Source of the DNA: Paenibacillus amylolyticus
GTDB lineage: Bacteria; Bacillota; Bacilli; Paenibacillales; Paenibacillaceae
Length of the DNA: 64,000 bases
Direction of reading: 5' to 3'
NCBI RefSeq assembly: GCF_003719335.1
Contig: NZ_RIAS01000017.1
Span: forward strand, 1-64,000
Below, piece after piece: positions 16,154-25,506 of the stretch. Below the pieces are notes generated by a model that had not been told where the DNA came from, did not search any database, and saw only the letters and a program-made list of their open reading frames with translations. The first letter of the stretch is position 1, and each line of letters begins with the position of its first letter. Made by a program: the position numbers and the translations under genes.

Positions 16154-17171
16154 ACATAAAAAAATTTGGATTTCATTCCTTATCATCATTGTATTATGTG
16201 CGGGTACAAGCCTATATATCATTGCACAGCAAGACTATAACATGATAGAACGATCCGTGGAGATTCCCACCCCACAAGGGAAATTAACGGGTATTCTTAC
16301 CCTTGCTAAAAAGGATACCGGGACAGAAAAGCTTGGTTTAGTGGTCTTCATCCATGGAGATGGCCCCCTCGATGCAACGCATAGTGAAGGTTACAAACCG
16401 CTGTGGGAACGTCTTGCCTCGCTCGGTTATGCGTCCTTGTCACTGGACAAACGTGGCATCGGAGGTTCAGAGGGGAACTGGCTGAATCAGAGTATCGATG
16501 ATCGTGTCGTTGAAGCACAACAGGCGATTGCTTGGGCCAAAAAACAACCGATGATTGACGGTTCCCGGATTGGTGTATGGGGAGCAAGTCAGGCCGGCTG
16601 GGTCATTCCGAGGCTTGCAGGTAAGGAACATCTCGCATTTAGCATTCTGGTATCACCAGCGATCAACTGGCTGAAGCAAGGGGAATACAATACACGGAGT
16701 CAGATGGCCAAGGACAGGCATACACAACAGGAGATTGAAGCGCAGGTGGATTACGATAATCAGATTAAAGATATTTTAAAACGCCACGGCTCTTATGAAG
16801 AATACACGAAACATGTTCGGAAGGACGACGAACCAATGTCTCGTGAACGTTGGAGCTTTGTCAGCAAAAACTTTAATTCTGATGCTACCGAGAGTCTGCA
16901 AAATTTTAAAACTCCGGTGTTGCTACTGCTTGGTGAAAATGACGTAAATGTGGATATTCAAGATACGGAGCGTACCTATCGTAAGGAGGTTCATCCTGGT
17001 TACTTGCTTCATGTCAAAACGTTTCAACATACCGAGCATTCTATGTTACCTACATCGATTGCCGGATCAGAATGGAAGATGGGACTGCGTTTTTTATTTG
17101 CCCCAAGAAGCATAACAACGGAAGGGTATATGGATGAAATCGAGACGTTTTTGACGAAACTTGCGTTGTAG
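16134..17171 (+). CDS. Alpha/beta hydrolase, membrane-anchored or secreted
   Basis: The protein has 345 residues. It opens with a hydrophobic helix (about residues 9-30: KIWISFLIIIVLCAGTSLYII), which is either an anchor or an uncleaved signal. The alpha/beta hydrolase core has an oxyanion strand FIHGDGPLD, the nucleophile elbow GASQAGW (Ser), an acid in GENDVNVD and the His in HTEHSM. The family includes esterases and serine aminopeptidase-like enzymes. The start is a TTG at 16134, with AGAGGAGA 8 bases upstream; the ATG at 16146 would be 20 bases from it. It overlaps the GNAT gene by 20 bases, so it belongs to the MerR operon, and a terminator follows. Confidence 0.8.
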   Translation: MKHHMFKHKKIWISFLIIIVLCAGTSLYIIAQQDYNMIERSVEIPTPQGKLTGILTLAKKDTGTEKLGLVVFIHGDGPLDATHSEGYKPLWERLASLGYASLSLDKRGIGGSEGNWLNQSIDDRVVEAQQAIAWAKKQPMIDGSRIGVWGASQAGWVIPRLAGKEHLAFSILVSPAINWLKQGEYNTRSQMAKDRHTQQEIEAQVDYDNQIKDILKRHGSYEEYTKHVRKDDEPMSRERWSFVSKNFNSDATESLQNFKTPVLLLLGENDVNVDIQDTERTYRKEVHPGYLLHVKTFQHTEHSMLPTSIAGSEWKMGLRFLFAPRSITTEGYMDEIETFLTKLAL

Positions 17172-17174
17172 AGA

Positions 17175-17211
17175 AAAAAGAGCATGTATGCCTTATATAC
17201 AAGCTCTTTTT
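17175..17211. terminator. Terminator between convergent hydrolase genes
   Basis: AAAAAGAGC (17175-17183) pairs with GCTCTTTTT (17203-17211). A-run and T-run on opposite sides allow it to work in both directions. Confidence 0.8.
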
Positions 17212-17225
17212 GAACTGAATACCTT

Positions 17226-18389
17226 CTACTGAATTAACCCTGTGCTATTTTGTCTGGTCTTCTTGATCAAGTCCACGCCATCGTATGCCAGACTTTCAAC
17301 ATTTGCTGCCTTCTGAAGTATGTAATGATCAAAAAAGTTCTTCGTATAATCTGTAACCAGATTTCGCATCTCCATAGCATCCCGTTCGCCTCTGAGTTCC
17401 TTATTAACATGGGTAAACACGATGTCGCAATAATCTAAATGCGAAACACGGTCAACTGAGAAATAATAGGTTTCCATACTGTTGTTAGCACCAATTATCA
17501 CATTCATGTTATAGTTCGGTTCACAAAACAGAAGTAAGAAGGTTTTTTTTAGATTGCTGTCAAGAAGACCAAACGCACCGCTATCAAGTCCAATCCCGCA
17601 AATGAACCGGTCGTCGTCCCGGCAAACGATCGCCGTCGTAAGCCCTCCATAAGAATGCCCGACGATGCCGATGCCAATGTCCAGCAACAATCTGCCTTTA
17701 AAGATGGAATTCAACTCTCCAGAGTCCAGGTTGTAAAGATAATCGGCCACATATCTTATATCTTCTGCCTGTAATTCACTATACTCTGTTAGCTTGGCAA
17801 GGATCGGTAGTGCAAGCACGTTACGGCACATTTCCATGGCCGTTTCATCGTCAGGCCGCATTTCCATTTTACCAGCTAACGCCAACATCTCCGGATCTTC
17901 AGAAAAAGCCATGATGACATCCGAAAAATCCTTGGATATATTAAACAGGCGTCCGTCTTTACGCTTATACATCGTGCTGTTCGGATGGCCGATACTTACT
18001 ACAACATATCCTATGCTTGCCAGGTCTGTGCATATTACGGTACCCCATTCTGGAGAACCTCCACCACCGCAAACATAGAACAAAACCGGATAGCGCTTTT
18101 GTTTCCCTGAAAGAGCGATGTCATCATAACATTGGGTCTTGATATCAATAGAGAAAAAATCCTTCCCTTCAAGATATGCAGTGACAAGAGGTTGCTCATT
18201 AAACATTTCGTAGACTTCTGGAAACATGTATGTGGATGTCGACTTACCTTCGCTGCTGTCGGAAGGATAGTATACAAATGCCGTCAGTTCTCTTATTGAG
18301 TTATCTGATGCTGTATATTCAAAATCCATCTGGGTTCGACCGACCGTATATCCGCCAATAGGCTCTGGAAATGAATCATACGTCTTCAT
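17226..18389 (-). CDS. Alpha/beta hydrolase, PAF-acetylhydrolase-like
   Basis: The protein has 387 residues and no signal peptide. The start (YTVGRTQMDFEY, then ELTAFVYYPSD) and FYVCGGGGSPEW resemble the PAF-acetylhydrolase/dienelactone hydrolase side of the fold. The nucleophile elbow is GHSYGG, the acid is probably in GLDSGAFG and a His occurs in RVSHLDYCD. The family cleaves short-chain esters of phospholipids or xenobiotics. It lies 17 bases downstream of a TetR gene on the same strand, with its own AGGAGG site 6 bases before the ATG, so it is probably in the TetR-controlled operon. The natural substrate is unknown. Confidence 0.75.
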   Translation of the reverse strand: MKTYDSFPEPIGGYTVGRTQMDFEYTASDNSIRELTAFVYYPSDSSEGKSTSTYMFPEVYEMFNEQPLVTAYLEGKDFFSIDIKTQCYDDIALSGKQKRYPVLFYVCGGGGSPEWGTVICTDLASIGYVVVSIGHPNSTMYKRKDGRLFNISKDFSDVIMAFSEDPEMLALAGKMEMRPDDETAMEMCRNVLALPILAKLTEYSELQAEDIRYVADYLYNLDSGELNSIFKGRLLLDIGIGIVGHSYGGLTTAIVCRDDDRFICGIGLDSGAFGLLDSNLKKTFLLLFCEPNYNMNVIIGANNSMETYYFSVDRVSHLDYCDIVFTHVNKELRGERDAMEMRNLVTDYTKNFFDHYILQKAANVESLAYDGVDLIKKTRQNSTGLIQ

Positions 18390-18406
18390 TTTTTGTCCTC
18401 CTTTAT

Positions 18407-19066
18407 CTACTCCTTGGCTTTCTTGAAATCGCTAACTAGTGCAGCATATTGATGATCTTCAAGCAGTCCATGACCCATAAAGTCAGCAAAGTACATGCTA
18501 ATCCTGTGTTGCAGCTTGGAGTCCTTAATATCAAATTCTCTGAAAAACATAACTAAATTAAACTGCATGGACTCAAACATAAAAGCAATCAAATCATCGT
18601 CAAGATCGGGTCGAAGATATCCATCAACCCTCATTCGGCGTAAAATTCCTTTGATTAAAGGGAAAGACTCGCCCTTTAGCACATTCAGATATACTTTAAG
18701 TAAAACGTCCTCAGGAATATTTAAAAATGTTTCAGTGAGTTTGATCTCTAACTCATTCAGCGGCTCAGTTACCAAACCATTCGTATTACCAAATAAACGG
18801 GTAAGAAAAAATTGGTTAAGGGAATCCCCATCATTGTTATTAAAACATGCAGCTCTTTTCCGGGTCACATTACGAATTAAGAGACAATAAAGATCATCTT
18901 TGTCCTCGAAATATCGATAAAATGTTCCGGGATGCATAGACAAGCGATCGAAAACCATCTTCATTGTTATATCCTCGTAAGGATGATCAACAAAAAGATG
19001 CATAGCACGATTAGATATTTCCTCACGCCTTGCTTCATTTAAACGAAAGAACGAATGTTTAGGCAT
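18407..19066 (-). CDS. TetR-family transcriptional regulator
   Basis: The protein has 219 residues with the TetR helix-turn-helix at about residues 12-55 (EDITMKMVFDRLSMHPGTFYRYFEDKDDLY). The C-terminal ligand-binding region is unassigned. GAAGGAG lies 6 bases before the ATG. A perfect 12-bp inverted repeat sits 15 bases upstream (19082-19109), so autorepression is likely. It is the first gene of a two-gene operon with the PAF-acetylhydrolase-like hydrolase. Confidence 0.9.
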   Translation of the reverse strand: MPKHSFFRLNEARREEISNRAMHLFVDHPYEDITMKMVFDRLSMHPGTFYRYFEDKDDLYCLLIRNVTRKRAACFNNNDGDSLNQFFLTRLFGNTNGLVTEPLNELEIKLTETFLNIPEDVLLKVYLNVLKGESFPLIKGILRRMRVDGYLRPDLDDDLIAFMFESMQFNLVMFFREFDIKDSKLQHRISMYFADFMGHGLLEDHQYAALVSDFKKAKE

Positions 19067-19081
19067 AGATTACTCCTTCAT

Positions 19082-19109
19082 ATATAGTGTGAACTAATTC
19101 ACACTATAT
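19082..19109. promoter_or_regulatory. TetR operator
   Basis: ATATAGTGTGAA and TTCACACTATAT flank CTAA, a perfect 12-bp inverted repeat directly upstream of the tetR start. Confidence 0.85.
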
Positions 19110-19247
19110 CGATAATACATTCACATGTCAAATCGTATAGATTGATTTTCAAGATTTTTTTCCCAAAAGTTGCTTTTACTTCTGGTATAATAATATTTTG
19201 ATCATCTATTGATAAGTAATCCATCATGAAAGGAATGAAGGCCGGGA

Positions 19248-19892
19248 GTGAGTAGGTGGGAAATTGTTTCTTATGTTGCTATATTTGTTTACACGCTTGT
19301 GATGTTGTTGAATGACCAATCGATTTTACTTGTGTTAGGTACAGTGCTGGTTGCTGGACTCATTATGTTTAGCATTTTTGTTTTATATCCTATGGTCTGG
19401 GAAACACGTATGGATCGGTTAGAGGCTTTTTTAAGAAGAAAACAACATGCGCCCTATATTTATATTAATTATGCGACAGCCAACAGGTTGGATGAAGAAG
19501 TTGAGCTCACGATGGAAAAGCTGATGAGCAATACATCGGCCAGCAAGTCGACGAAGGCCAACTATCAGGCAGCATACGGTGCTTACCGAAAGGATCTGTT
19601 TACCGTGAGAAAAGCGGTACGCGAGATGCATAAATCGGTTTATCGTACATACTATGAAACGTTTGTCCTGATCGAAGAAGGAGAGACTGAACGAGCCAGA
19701 GAGCATTTAAGTTCCATTAAAAGAGAGTGGATGCGATTTGCCCTTCTAGCCAAAATTGAGCGTAAGCTGAATCATTACAAGGAAGCCGAAGAGTTGGCTG
19801 CGCAAGCCGTAAAAGCTAGTAAAGGAGTTAATCGATACGCGATGACGAAAGAATACGAAAGATATTACACTAAAGAACAGCAGGCACAATGA
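19248..19892 (+). CDS. Hypothetical membrane protein with helical cytoplasmic tail
   Basis: I do not recognise this family. The protein has 214 residues with two membrane helices near residues 5-24 and 26-48. A charged helical region of about 160 residues follows; its end (about 140-205) has a TPR-like look, with EEGETERAREHLSSIKREW and NHYKEAEELAAQAVKASKG. The start is a GTG at 19248, after a GGGAG that sits too close, so the exact start is uncertain. It stands alone with a good terminator downstream. Confidence 0.6.
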   Translation: MSRWEIVSYVAIFVYTLVMLLNDQSILLVLGTVLVAGLIMFSIFVLYPMVWETRMDRLEAFLRRKQHAPYIYINYATANRLDEEVELTMEKLMSNTSASKSTKANYQAAYGAYRKDLFTVRKAVREMHKSVYRTYYETFVLIEEGETERAREHLSSIKREWMRFALLAKIERKLNHYKEAEELAAQAVKASKGVNRYAMTKEYERYYTKEQQAQ

Positions 19893-19936
19893 TAGAAACT
19901 GCTCTCAAGGAGAAAGAAAATTCATATCACAGCGAG

Positions 19937-19959
19937 GACGATGTCAGCATCGTCTTTTT
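19937..19959 (+). terminator. Intrinsic terminator
   Basis: GACGATG pairs with CATCGTC around a 4-base loop and is followed by five T. Confidence 0.85.
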
Positions 19960-19998
19960 GTCGTTTTATTGAGCAATTATCCATCGAGATTCCGGGGC

Positions 19999-20030
19999 TT
20001 TACCATAACGTATACGTTATGGTTTATAAT
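19999..20030 (+). promoter_or_regulatory. MerR-type promoter with perfect 22-bp palindrome
   Basis: TTTACC (19999-20004) and TATAAT (20025-20030) are 20 bases apart. The two halves ACCATAACGTA and TACGTTATGGT (20002-20023) form a perfect palindrome filling the spacer, 24 bases before the merR start. Confidence 0.85.
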
Positions 20031-20053
20031 GTTTTCAGGAAGGGGAGGTAAGC

Positions 20054-20845
20054 ATGATCCTGATCGGAGAATTAGCGAAAAAAACAAATATCAGCAAAAG
20101 AACACTCCATTATTATGAACAGATCGAACTGTTACAACCGACACTTATTACGGAAAATGGGTATCGATACTATGATGAAAGTGCTATCCTTCGCCTGCAA
20201 AAAATTCTTCTGTTGAAGTCCATCGGCTATACATTAGAACAGATTAAAGAACTGTTTCAGAACCAAGAAAATAAGGGAGAACATGAAAACTGGGTGGCCT
20301 CTTTAAACGAACAAATAGAGCTTATTGAACAGAAAAAAGAAGAATTAAGCCGGAAGCAATATTATCTCAGATCAACCCTTCATACGTTGAAATTGGGAGG
20401 AATGAGCGATCTCGAAAGTTTATTGCAGATTATTTCCCAAATGGAGGATCGGAAGCTCTCTGAAGGGATAATTCGTCCCGAATTCAGCGATGATTTACAG
20501 TTAACATCAAGGGAAATGGATATACTGAATCATCTGCCTATACTCGGGAGTAACGATCCGCGAATGGAGGAACTTTTAACTATTTTCCAACGTGTACGAT
20601 CCTTGATGCCTTCATCTCCCTATTCTGCAGAGGTTCAAGTCATTGCCAAGCAATTGTATGAAACAGCATTAAAGCTGTTTGATCATGATGAAAAACTACT
20701 TGACAAGTATTGGGAACTTATTAATCCAAGAGATGCGTCTGAGCCTGTAGTCATGGGCATGGATGAAGAATTCATGTCCTATGTTGATGAGATGATCCGC
20801 TTTTTTCTAAAACAAAGAGAGGACATTGCTAATGAAGGGGATTAA
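20054..20845 (+). CDS. MerR-family transcriptional regulator
   Basis: The protein has 263 residues. The MerR winged helix occupies about residues 1-70 (IGELAKKTNISKRTLHYYEQIELLQP, then RYYDESAILRLQKILLLKSIGYTLEQIKELF). A coiled-coil dimerisation helix runs about 80-115 and the helical C-terminal domain resembles TipAS-type ligand domains. GGGGAGG precedes the ATG. The perfect palindrome in the overlong promoter spacer shows that it is self-regulated. The following lipoprotein gene overlaps it by 14 bases and the GAP-family gene follows at 26 bases, so these are its likely targets. Confidence 0.9.
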   Translation: MILIGELAKKTNISKRTLHYYEQIELLQPTLITENGYRYYDESAILRLQKILLLKSIGYTLEQIKELFQNQENKGEHENWVASLNEQIELIEQKKEELSRKQYYLRSTLHTLKLGGMSDLESLLQIISQMEDRKLSEGIIRPEFSDDLQLTSREMDILNHLPILGSNDPRMEELLTIFQRVRSLMPSSPYSAEVQVIAKQLYETALKLFDHDEKLLDKYWELINPRDASEPVVMGMDEEFMSYVDEMIRFFLKQREDIANEGD

Positions 20846-21311
20846 ACAAAACAGGACACAAAGTAAAAATATGTGGCTTCTGTTATTGCTCTCCGGTCTA
20901 CTCATCATATTCTCAGCTTGTGGAATGACAGCAGAAGATACTTTGAATGAACTGGATCGTGAGAAGTCAAAACAAAATACAGCGCATGACTCGGAGGGAA
21001 TCGTCGTTGAGGTGCTTGTTGAAAGTGATGTTAATTCGGCATCTGATCTGGAAGTAAAGATCAATGCTCGAAAAAATCCGGAAAGTGTGTATTGGGATAC
21101 GATTGAAGTTCCATACAAAGATAGATTTGTTATCCCAAAAGATACGTTTATTCCTCTGCTCTCAACTTACGTTAGGGCAAAAGCAAATGACAGTGCAAGC
21201 TGGGTAAGCTGTTCCATTTGGTACGATGGGGAGTTAGTTGCATCTCATAAGTCCCGAGGGAGCGGTGCGAAGGCTGTCTGTGAGAAGAAGTTCCAGCTGG
21301 GGCCAGGATAA
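20832..21311 (+). CDS. Hypothetical lipoprotein
   Basis: The protein has 159 residues. A basic start and hydrophobic helix (WLLLLLSGLLIIF) end in the lipobox FSAC, so Cys is the likely lipidated residue and the protein is anchored outside the membrane. The mature part begins with a charged helical stretch and continues as a probable beta domain ending in Cys-containing VSCSIWYDGE. I recognise no family. The ATG at 20832 is preferred over the TTG at 20826 because AGAGAGGA is 9 bases away. It overlaps merR, so it is in the MerR operon. Confidence 0.7.
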   Translation: MKGIKQNRTQSKNMWLLLLLSGLLIIFSACGMTAEDTLNELDREKSKQNTAHDSEGIVVEVLVESDVNSASDLEVKINARKNPESVYWDTIEVPYKDRFVIPKDTFIPLLSTYVRAKANDSASWVSCSIWYDGELVASHKSRGSGAKAVCEKKFQLGPG

Positions 21312-21337
21312 CTTCACTAAAGGGAGCGAGGAACACA

Positions 21338-22075
21338 ATGACATTGACAGCACTGGTATCTACTCTTGTACTGCTGGCATTAATTGATTCAACAAGTGTA
21401 GGTACTCTTTTAATTCCGATCTGGTTACTGATGACACCCCAGCGTGTTCGAGTGGATCGGTTTTTGATCTATTTATTCACAGTGTCTGGTTGTTACTTTG
21501 TTATAGGTCTCATCATCATGTTTGGAACGGATTCATTTCTGAACCAATATGCACCCCTAATGGAATCTCAGCCCTTCCTGTTAGGACAACTGGTGATAGG
21601 TATATTGTTAATGGTTATAAGCCAACTCATGGATACAAAAAAATCTCGTGCACGTGCTGCGGAACGTGCAGGAAGCGGAGAAGGTACTATTTTAAAATGG
21701 AGGGCTCGTGTTACGGGAGAAACGGTTTCCAGCAGAAGCTCTATTACTATACTTATCGGGCTTGCCCTGACCGCGGTTGTGCTGGAACTTGGAACAATGT
21801 TGCCCTATCTAGCAGCCATAGGAGTGTTAGTTAGTGAAGGACCTGCCTGGCCTATGTCGGGGATTCTGTTACTGGGATATTGCTTCGTTATGATAGTACC
21901 TTCGCTCATTTTGCTGGCAGGGAGATTGCTCGCTTACCCTGTTTTGAAACAACCTTTAGCTAAAATGGATAGCTGGCTGGTGAACAATGCACAGAATGCT
22001 ACAGCCTGGATTGTAGGTATCGTTGGCTTTCTGCTGACGGTTAATGCAGTTTATGATTTAGGCTGGTTTCAGTGA
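21338..22075 (+). CDS. GAP-family (Sap/LysE-like) integral membrane protein
   Basis: The protein has 245 residues and about six membrane helices. The N-terminal helix LVLLALIDSTSVGTLLIPIWLL and the later YLAAIGVLVSEGPAW match the GAP family, named from mycobacterial Sap proteins that help export glycolipids and distantly related to LysE-type exporters. A cytoplasmic loop rich in Lys and Arg lies at about 100-130. GGGAGCGAGGA precedes the ATG. It is the last gene of the MerR operon. The transported compound is unknown. Confidence 0.7.
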   Translation: MTLTALVSTLVLLALIDSTSVGTLLIPIWLLMTPQRVRVDRFLIYLFTVSGCYFVIGLIIMFGTDSFLNQYAPLMESQPFLLGQLVIGILLMVISQLMDTKKSRARAAERAGSGEGTILKWRARVTGETVSSRSSITILIGLALTAVVLELGTMLPYLAAIGVLVSEGPAWPMSGILLLGYCFVMIVPSLILLAGRLLAYPVLKQPLAKMDSWLVNNAQNATAWIVGIVGFLLTVNAVYDLGWFQ

Positions 22076-22207
22076 GACGTGGGGTATGAGCCGTGTTGAC
22101 AGTACCCGGATCTTGCTCTTTTCGGCACAGGCATGTGTTATTCGCACAGGCAAGTCGTCCACCCATCGCGTAGACTAAAGCAGATCAAGTCGAGTGAGGT
22201 GAATTCC

Positions 22208-22792
22208 ATGGCTAAGACCAATGAAATACACGTTAAGGCAAAACGATTCAAGGATCGTCCGGTCTGCGTGACTCTTCATAATGGTGAGACGTACATCGGG
22301 TACATCTCTGGCGTGAGCAACGAGGGTGTAGAACTTACCGGGGGCGGGAAATTAACACAAACTTCAACAACCACAGCAAAAGCAACGGGGACGGCACGGA
22401 GTCGTGATCGTCAAATGAAAACCAAACCAACCAAGTCAAACAAGTGCGTATCTTCTTCGAGCCGGAAAAAGGTTCATCGTTCCCGCAAGTCCTCCGTGCG
22501 ATCCCGGGTAACTTCACGTAGATCTTCGCGCCAAGCTCACGTATCATCCTTTATGCCGATGATGGGCTCTTTATTAGGTGGACTGGGCGGGGCAGGATCA
22601 TTTGGAGGCATGCTTGGAGGCGGCATGCGTTTGTTCGGCATGATTCAGCGTTTTGTGCCTGTTGTGAAAATGGGCTACGGCATGATCAAACAAATCCAGC
22701 CGTTTATGGGAGCTGTGCAAGGGTTGATGTCACCAGCAAGTCAAGCATCGCAGGACGAGGCTGAAGCTGAAGCGGAAACCCAACGGGGGTAA
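22208..22792 (+). CDS. Unknown basic protein with Sm-like N-terminus and glycine-rich tail
   Basis: The protein has 194 residues in three parts. Residues 1-50 look like a small beta barrel (FKDRPVCVTLHNGETYIGYISGV), the pattern of Sm/LSm or KOW-type folds. Residues 60-115 are very basic and rich in Ser, Arg and Lys, as in nucleic-acid-binding tails. Residues 115-180 are rich in Gly and Met (LLGGLGGAGSFGGMLGG) and may embed in a membrane or coat. The end is acidic. The ATG at 22208 has GTGAGGTG upstream; a start at 22133 would add unrelated residues. No family is recognised; a spore-coat or RNA-binding role is only speculation. Confidence 0.6.
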   Translation: MAKTNEIHVKAKRFKDRPVCVTLHNGETYIGYISGVSNEGVELTGGGKLTQTSTTTAKATGTARSRDRQMKTKPTKSNKCVSSSSRKKVHRSRKSSVRSRVTSRRSSRQAHVSSFMPMMGSLLGGLGGAGSFGGMLGGGMRLFGMIQRFVPVVKMGYGMIKQIQPFMGAVQGLMSPASQASQDEAEAEAETQRG

Positions 22793-22864
22793 CAAGATTG
22801 CACAGGTGTAGTGTCGAGAACATGTTGATGTGTAAGAAGAAGAGAAGATAAGTAAGCGCTCCTA

Positions 22865-22889
22865 AGTCGCTATTATAGCGGCTTTTTTT
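22865..22889 (+). terminator. Intrinsic terminator
   Basis: AGTCGCTA pairs with TAGCGGCT (one G-T pair) and runs into seven T. It is nearly the same as the hairpin at 37803-37829. Confidence 0.85.
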
Positions 22890-23076
22890 AGCGTTTAAGT
22901 TGTTTGGGATATGATAAAGATTCAATAGGGGGGACTAGCTTCAGTGAATTCATACTTTTCGGGTGGATGGAGCATTATTAAGTATTAGTGATAAATTATT
23001 CCAAATATGTGTTATGATATTTTAAGGTGAAATACAATACGTAATCAATTTCTATGATCAAGAGGTGGAAACAGCA

Positions 23077-23277
23077 ATGAAACATAGAAACGTAACAGGT
23101 ATTGTAGTAGCTATAATCTATTGCATTATTATATATATTTTTTTGACTGATTCCCCACTAGGTGAAGCTCCCAATAATCCCCGCTGGGTATACTTATTGT
23201 TACCGCTTGGAGCGATTGCAATAACATCTCTGTTTGATTATGTAATCAAGTTCGATTTCTTTAGGATGAAGAAATGA
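23077..23277 (+). CDS. Small hypothetical membrane protein
   Basis: The protein has 66 residues with two membrane helices, about residues 6-25 (VTGIVVAIIYCIIIYIFL) and 38-58 (YLLLPLGAIAITSLFDYV), joined by a short polar loop. The ATG at 23077 is chosen because AGGTGG is 8 bases upstream. No family is recognised. It is followed by a terminator. Confidence 0.6.
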   Translation: MKHRNVTGIVVAIIYCIIIYIFLTDSPLGEAPNNPRWVYLLLPLGAIAITSLFDYVIKFDFFRMKK

Positions 23278-23361
23278 TCCTCAAAGCCTGTTAGATTATC
23301 TTTAAAACTCGAATGTACGATAACATGTAGGATAGATTTCTTTAACTCGTAGCAAGTTGCT

Positions 23362-23392
23362 CTCCGTACTTCATGTGAAGGGGAGTTTTTTT
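23362..23392 (+). terminator. Intrinsic terminator after the small membrane protein
   Basis: CTCC/GGAG enclose CTTC/GAAG with an ATGT loop, followed by seven T. Confidence 0.7.
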
Positions 23393-23403
23393 CGAGCCAA
23401 AAG

Positions 23404-23602
23404 CGCTAACGATCACCAGGAAGCTTATTTGAGTAGATATTGAGCTTTGAAAATTCTAACGATCCTGAAAGACCTTATTTTGTTGAAAAAACGTGATTTG
23501 GCCTTAAAAACACCCGAATTGTCCGAAATAGCGTCTCCTGTGATCGTTACAGTAAAAAATGAGCTCAAAAGAGTCAAATAAGCTCGCCTGAGATCGTTAG
23601 AA
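23404..23602. repeat. Nested long inverted-repeat intergenic element
   Basis: The two halves, about 85 bases each, align with each other in inverted orientation over their whole length around a loop of roughly 35-40 bases. Each half holds two copies of a TAACGATC core. Direct copies start at 23406 and 23456; inverted copies (GATCGTTA) lie at 23542 and 23592. The outer ends share CTAACGATC and then AGCTTATTTGA. No reading frame is supported. It resembles a MITE or a palindromic interspersed repeat and could fold as a long RNA hairpin. Confidence 0.8.
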
Positions 23603-23696
23603 TATAAGTTACATACTTGGGGCCATTCAAGCGCCTCAATATCCCATTACCATACGTCCGTCAGCAAAGGAAAAAGCCAATACTAATGCTAAGGTT

Positions 23697-23728
23697 AAAG
23701 CCCAGAAGCAGGTATGCTCTGGGCTTTT
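23697..23728. terminator. Stem-loop at the 3' end of the arabinofuranosidase gene
   Basis: AAAGCCCAGA (23697-23706) pairs with TCTGGGCTTT (23718-23727). The T-run is on the + strand side; read from the - strand gene only a short U-run follows, so it may act in either direction. Confidence 0.6.
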
Positions 23729-23740
23729 GATCTTGCGCGA

Positions 23741-25303
<1,563 letters not shown>

Positions 25304-25426
25304 TTAGTAATGTCATATGGTGTCACTAATCTATATTGAATTCGCCTAAAAGCAAAATCAATACATTGATTTGTTATCTAATATGTATCATAATGCGGAT
25401 ATACAGAGCAAGTTCATTTTACACAG

Positions 25427-25442
25427 TTCGCTAAATAGCGAA
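25427..25442. promoter_or_regulatory. Candidate operator between abfA and the ArsR-like regulator
   Basis: TTCGCTA and TAGCGAA flank AA, a perfect 7-bp inverted repeat 65 bases before the regulator gene. The rest of the 257-bp divergent region (25250-25506) has no other clear signal. Confidence 0.55.
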
Positions 25443-25506
25443 TTCTAAAATGTGAGAAATGAGATGCCAAATGTACAAGCTGAATATGCAAAAGGAAGTG
25501 AAGTCG

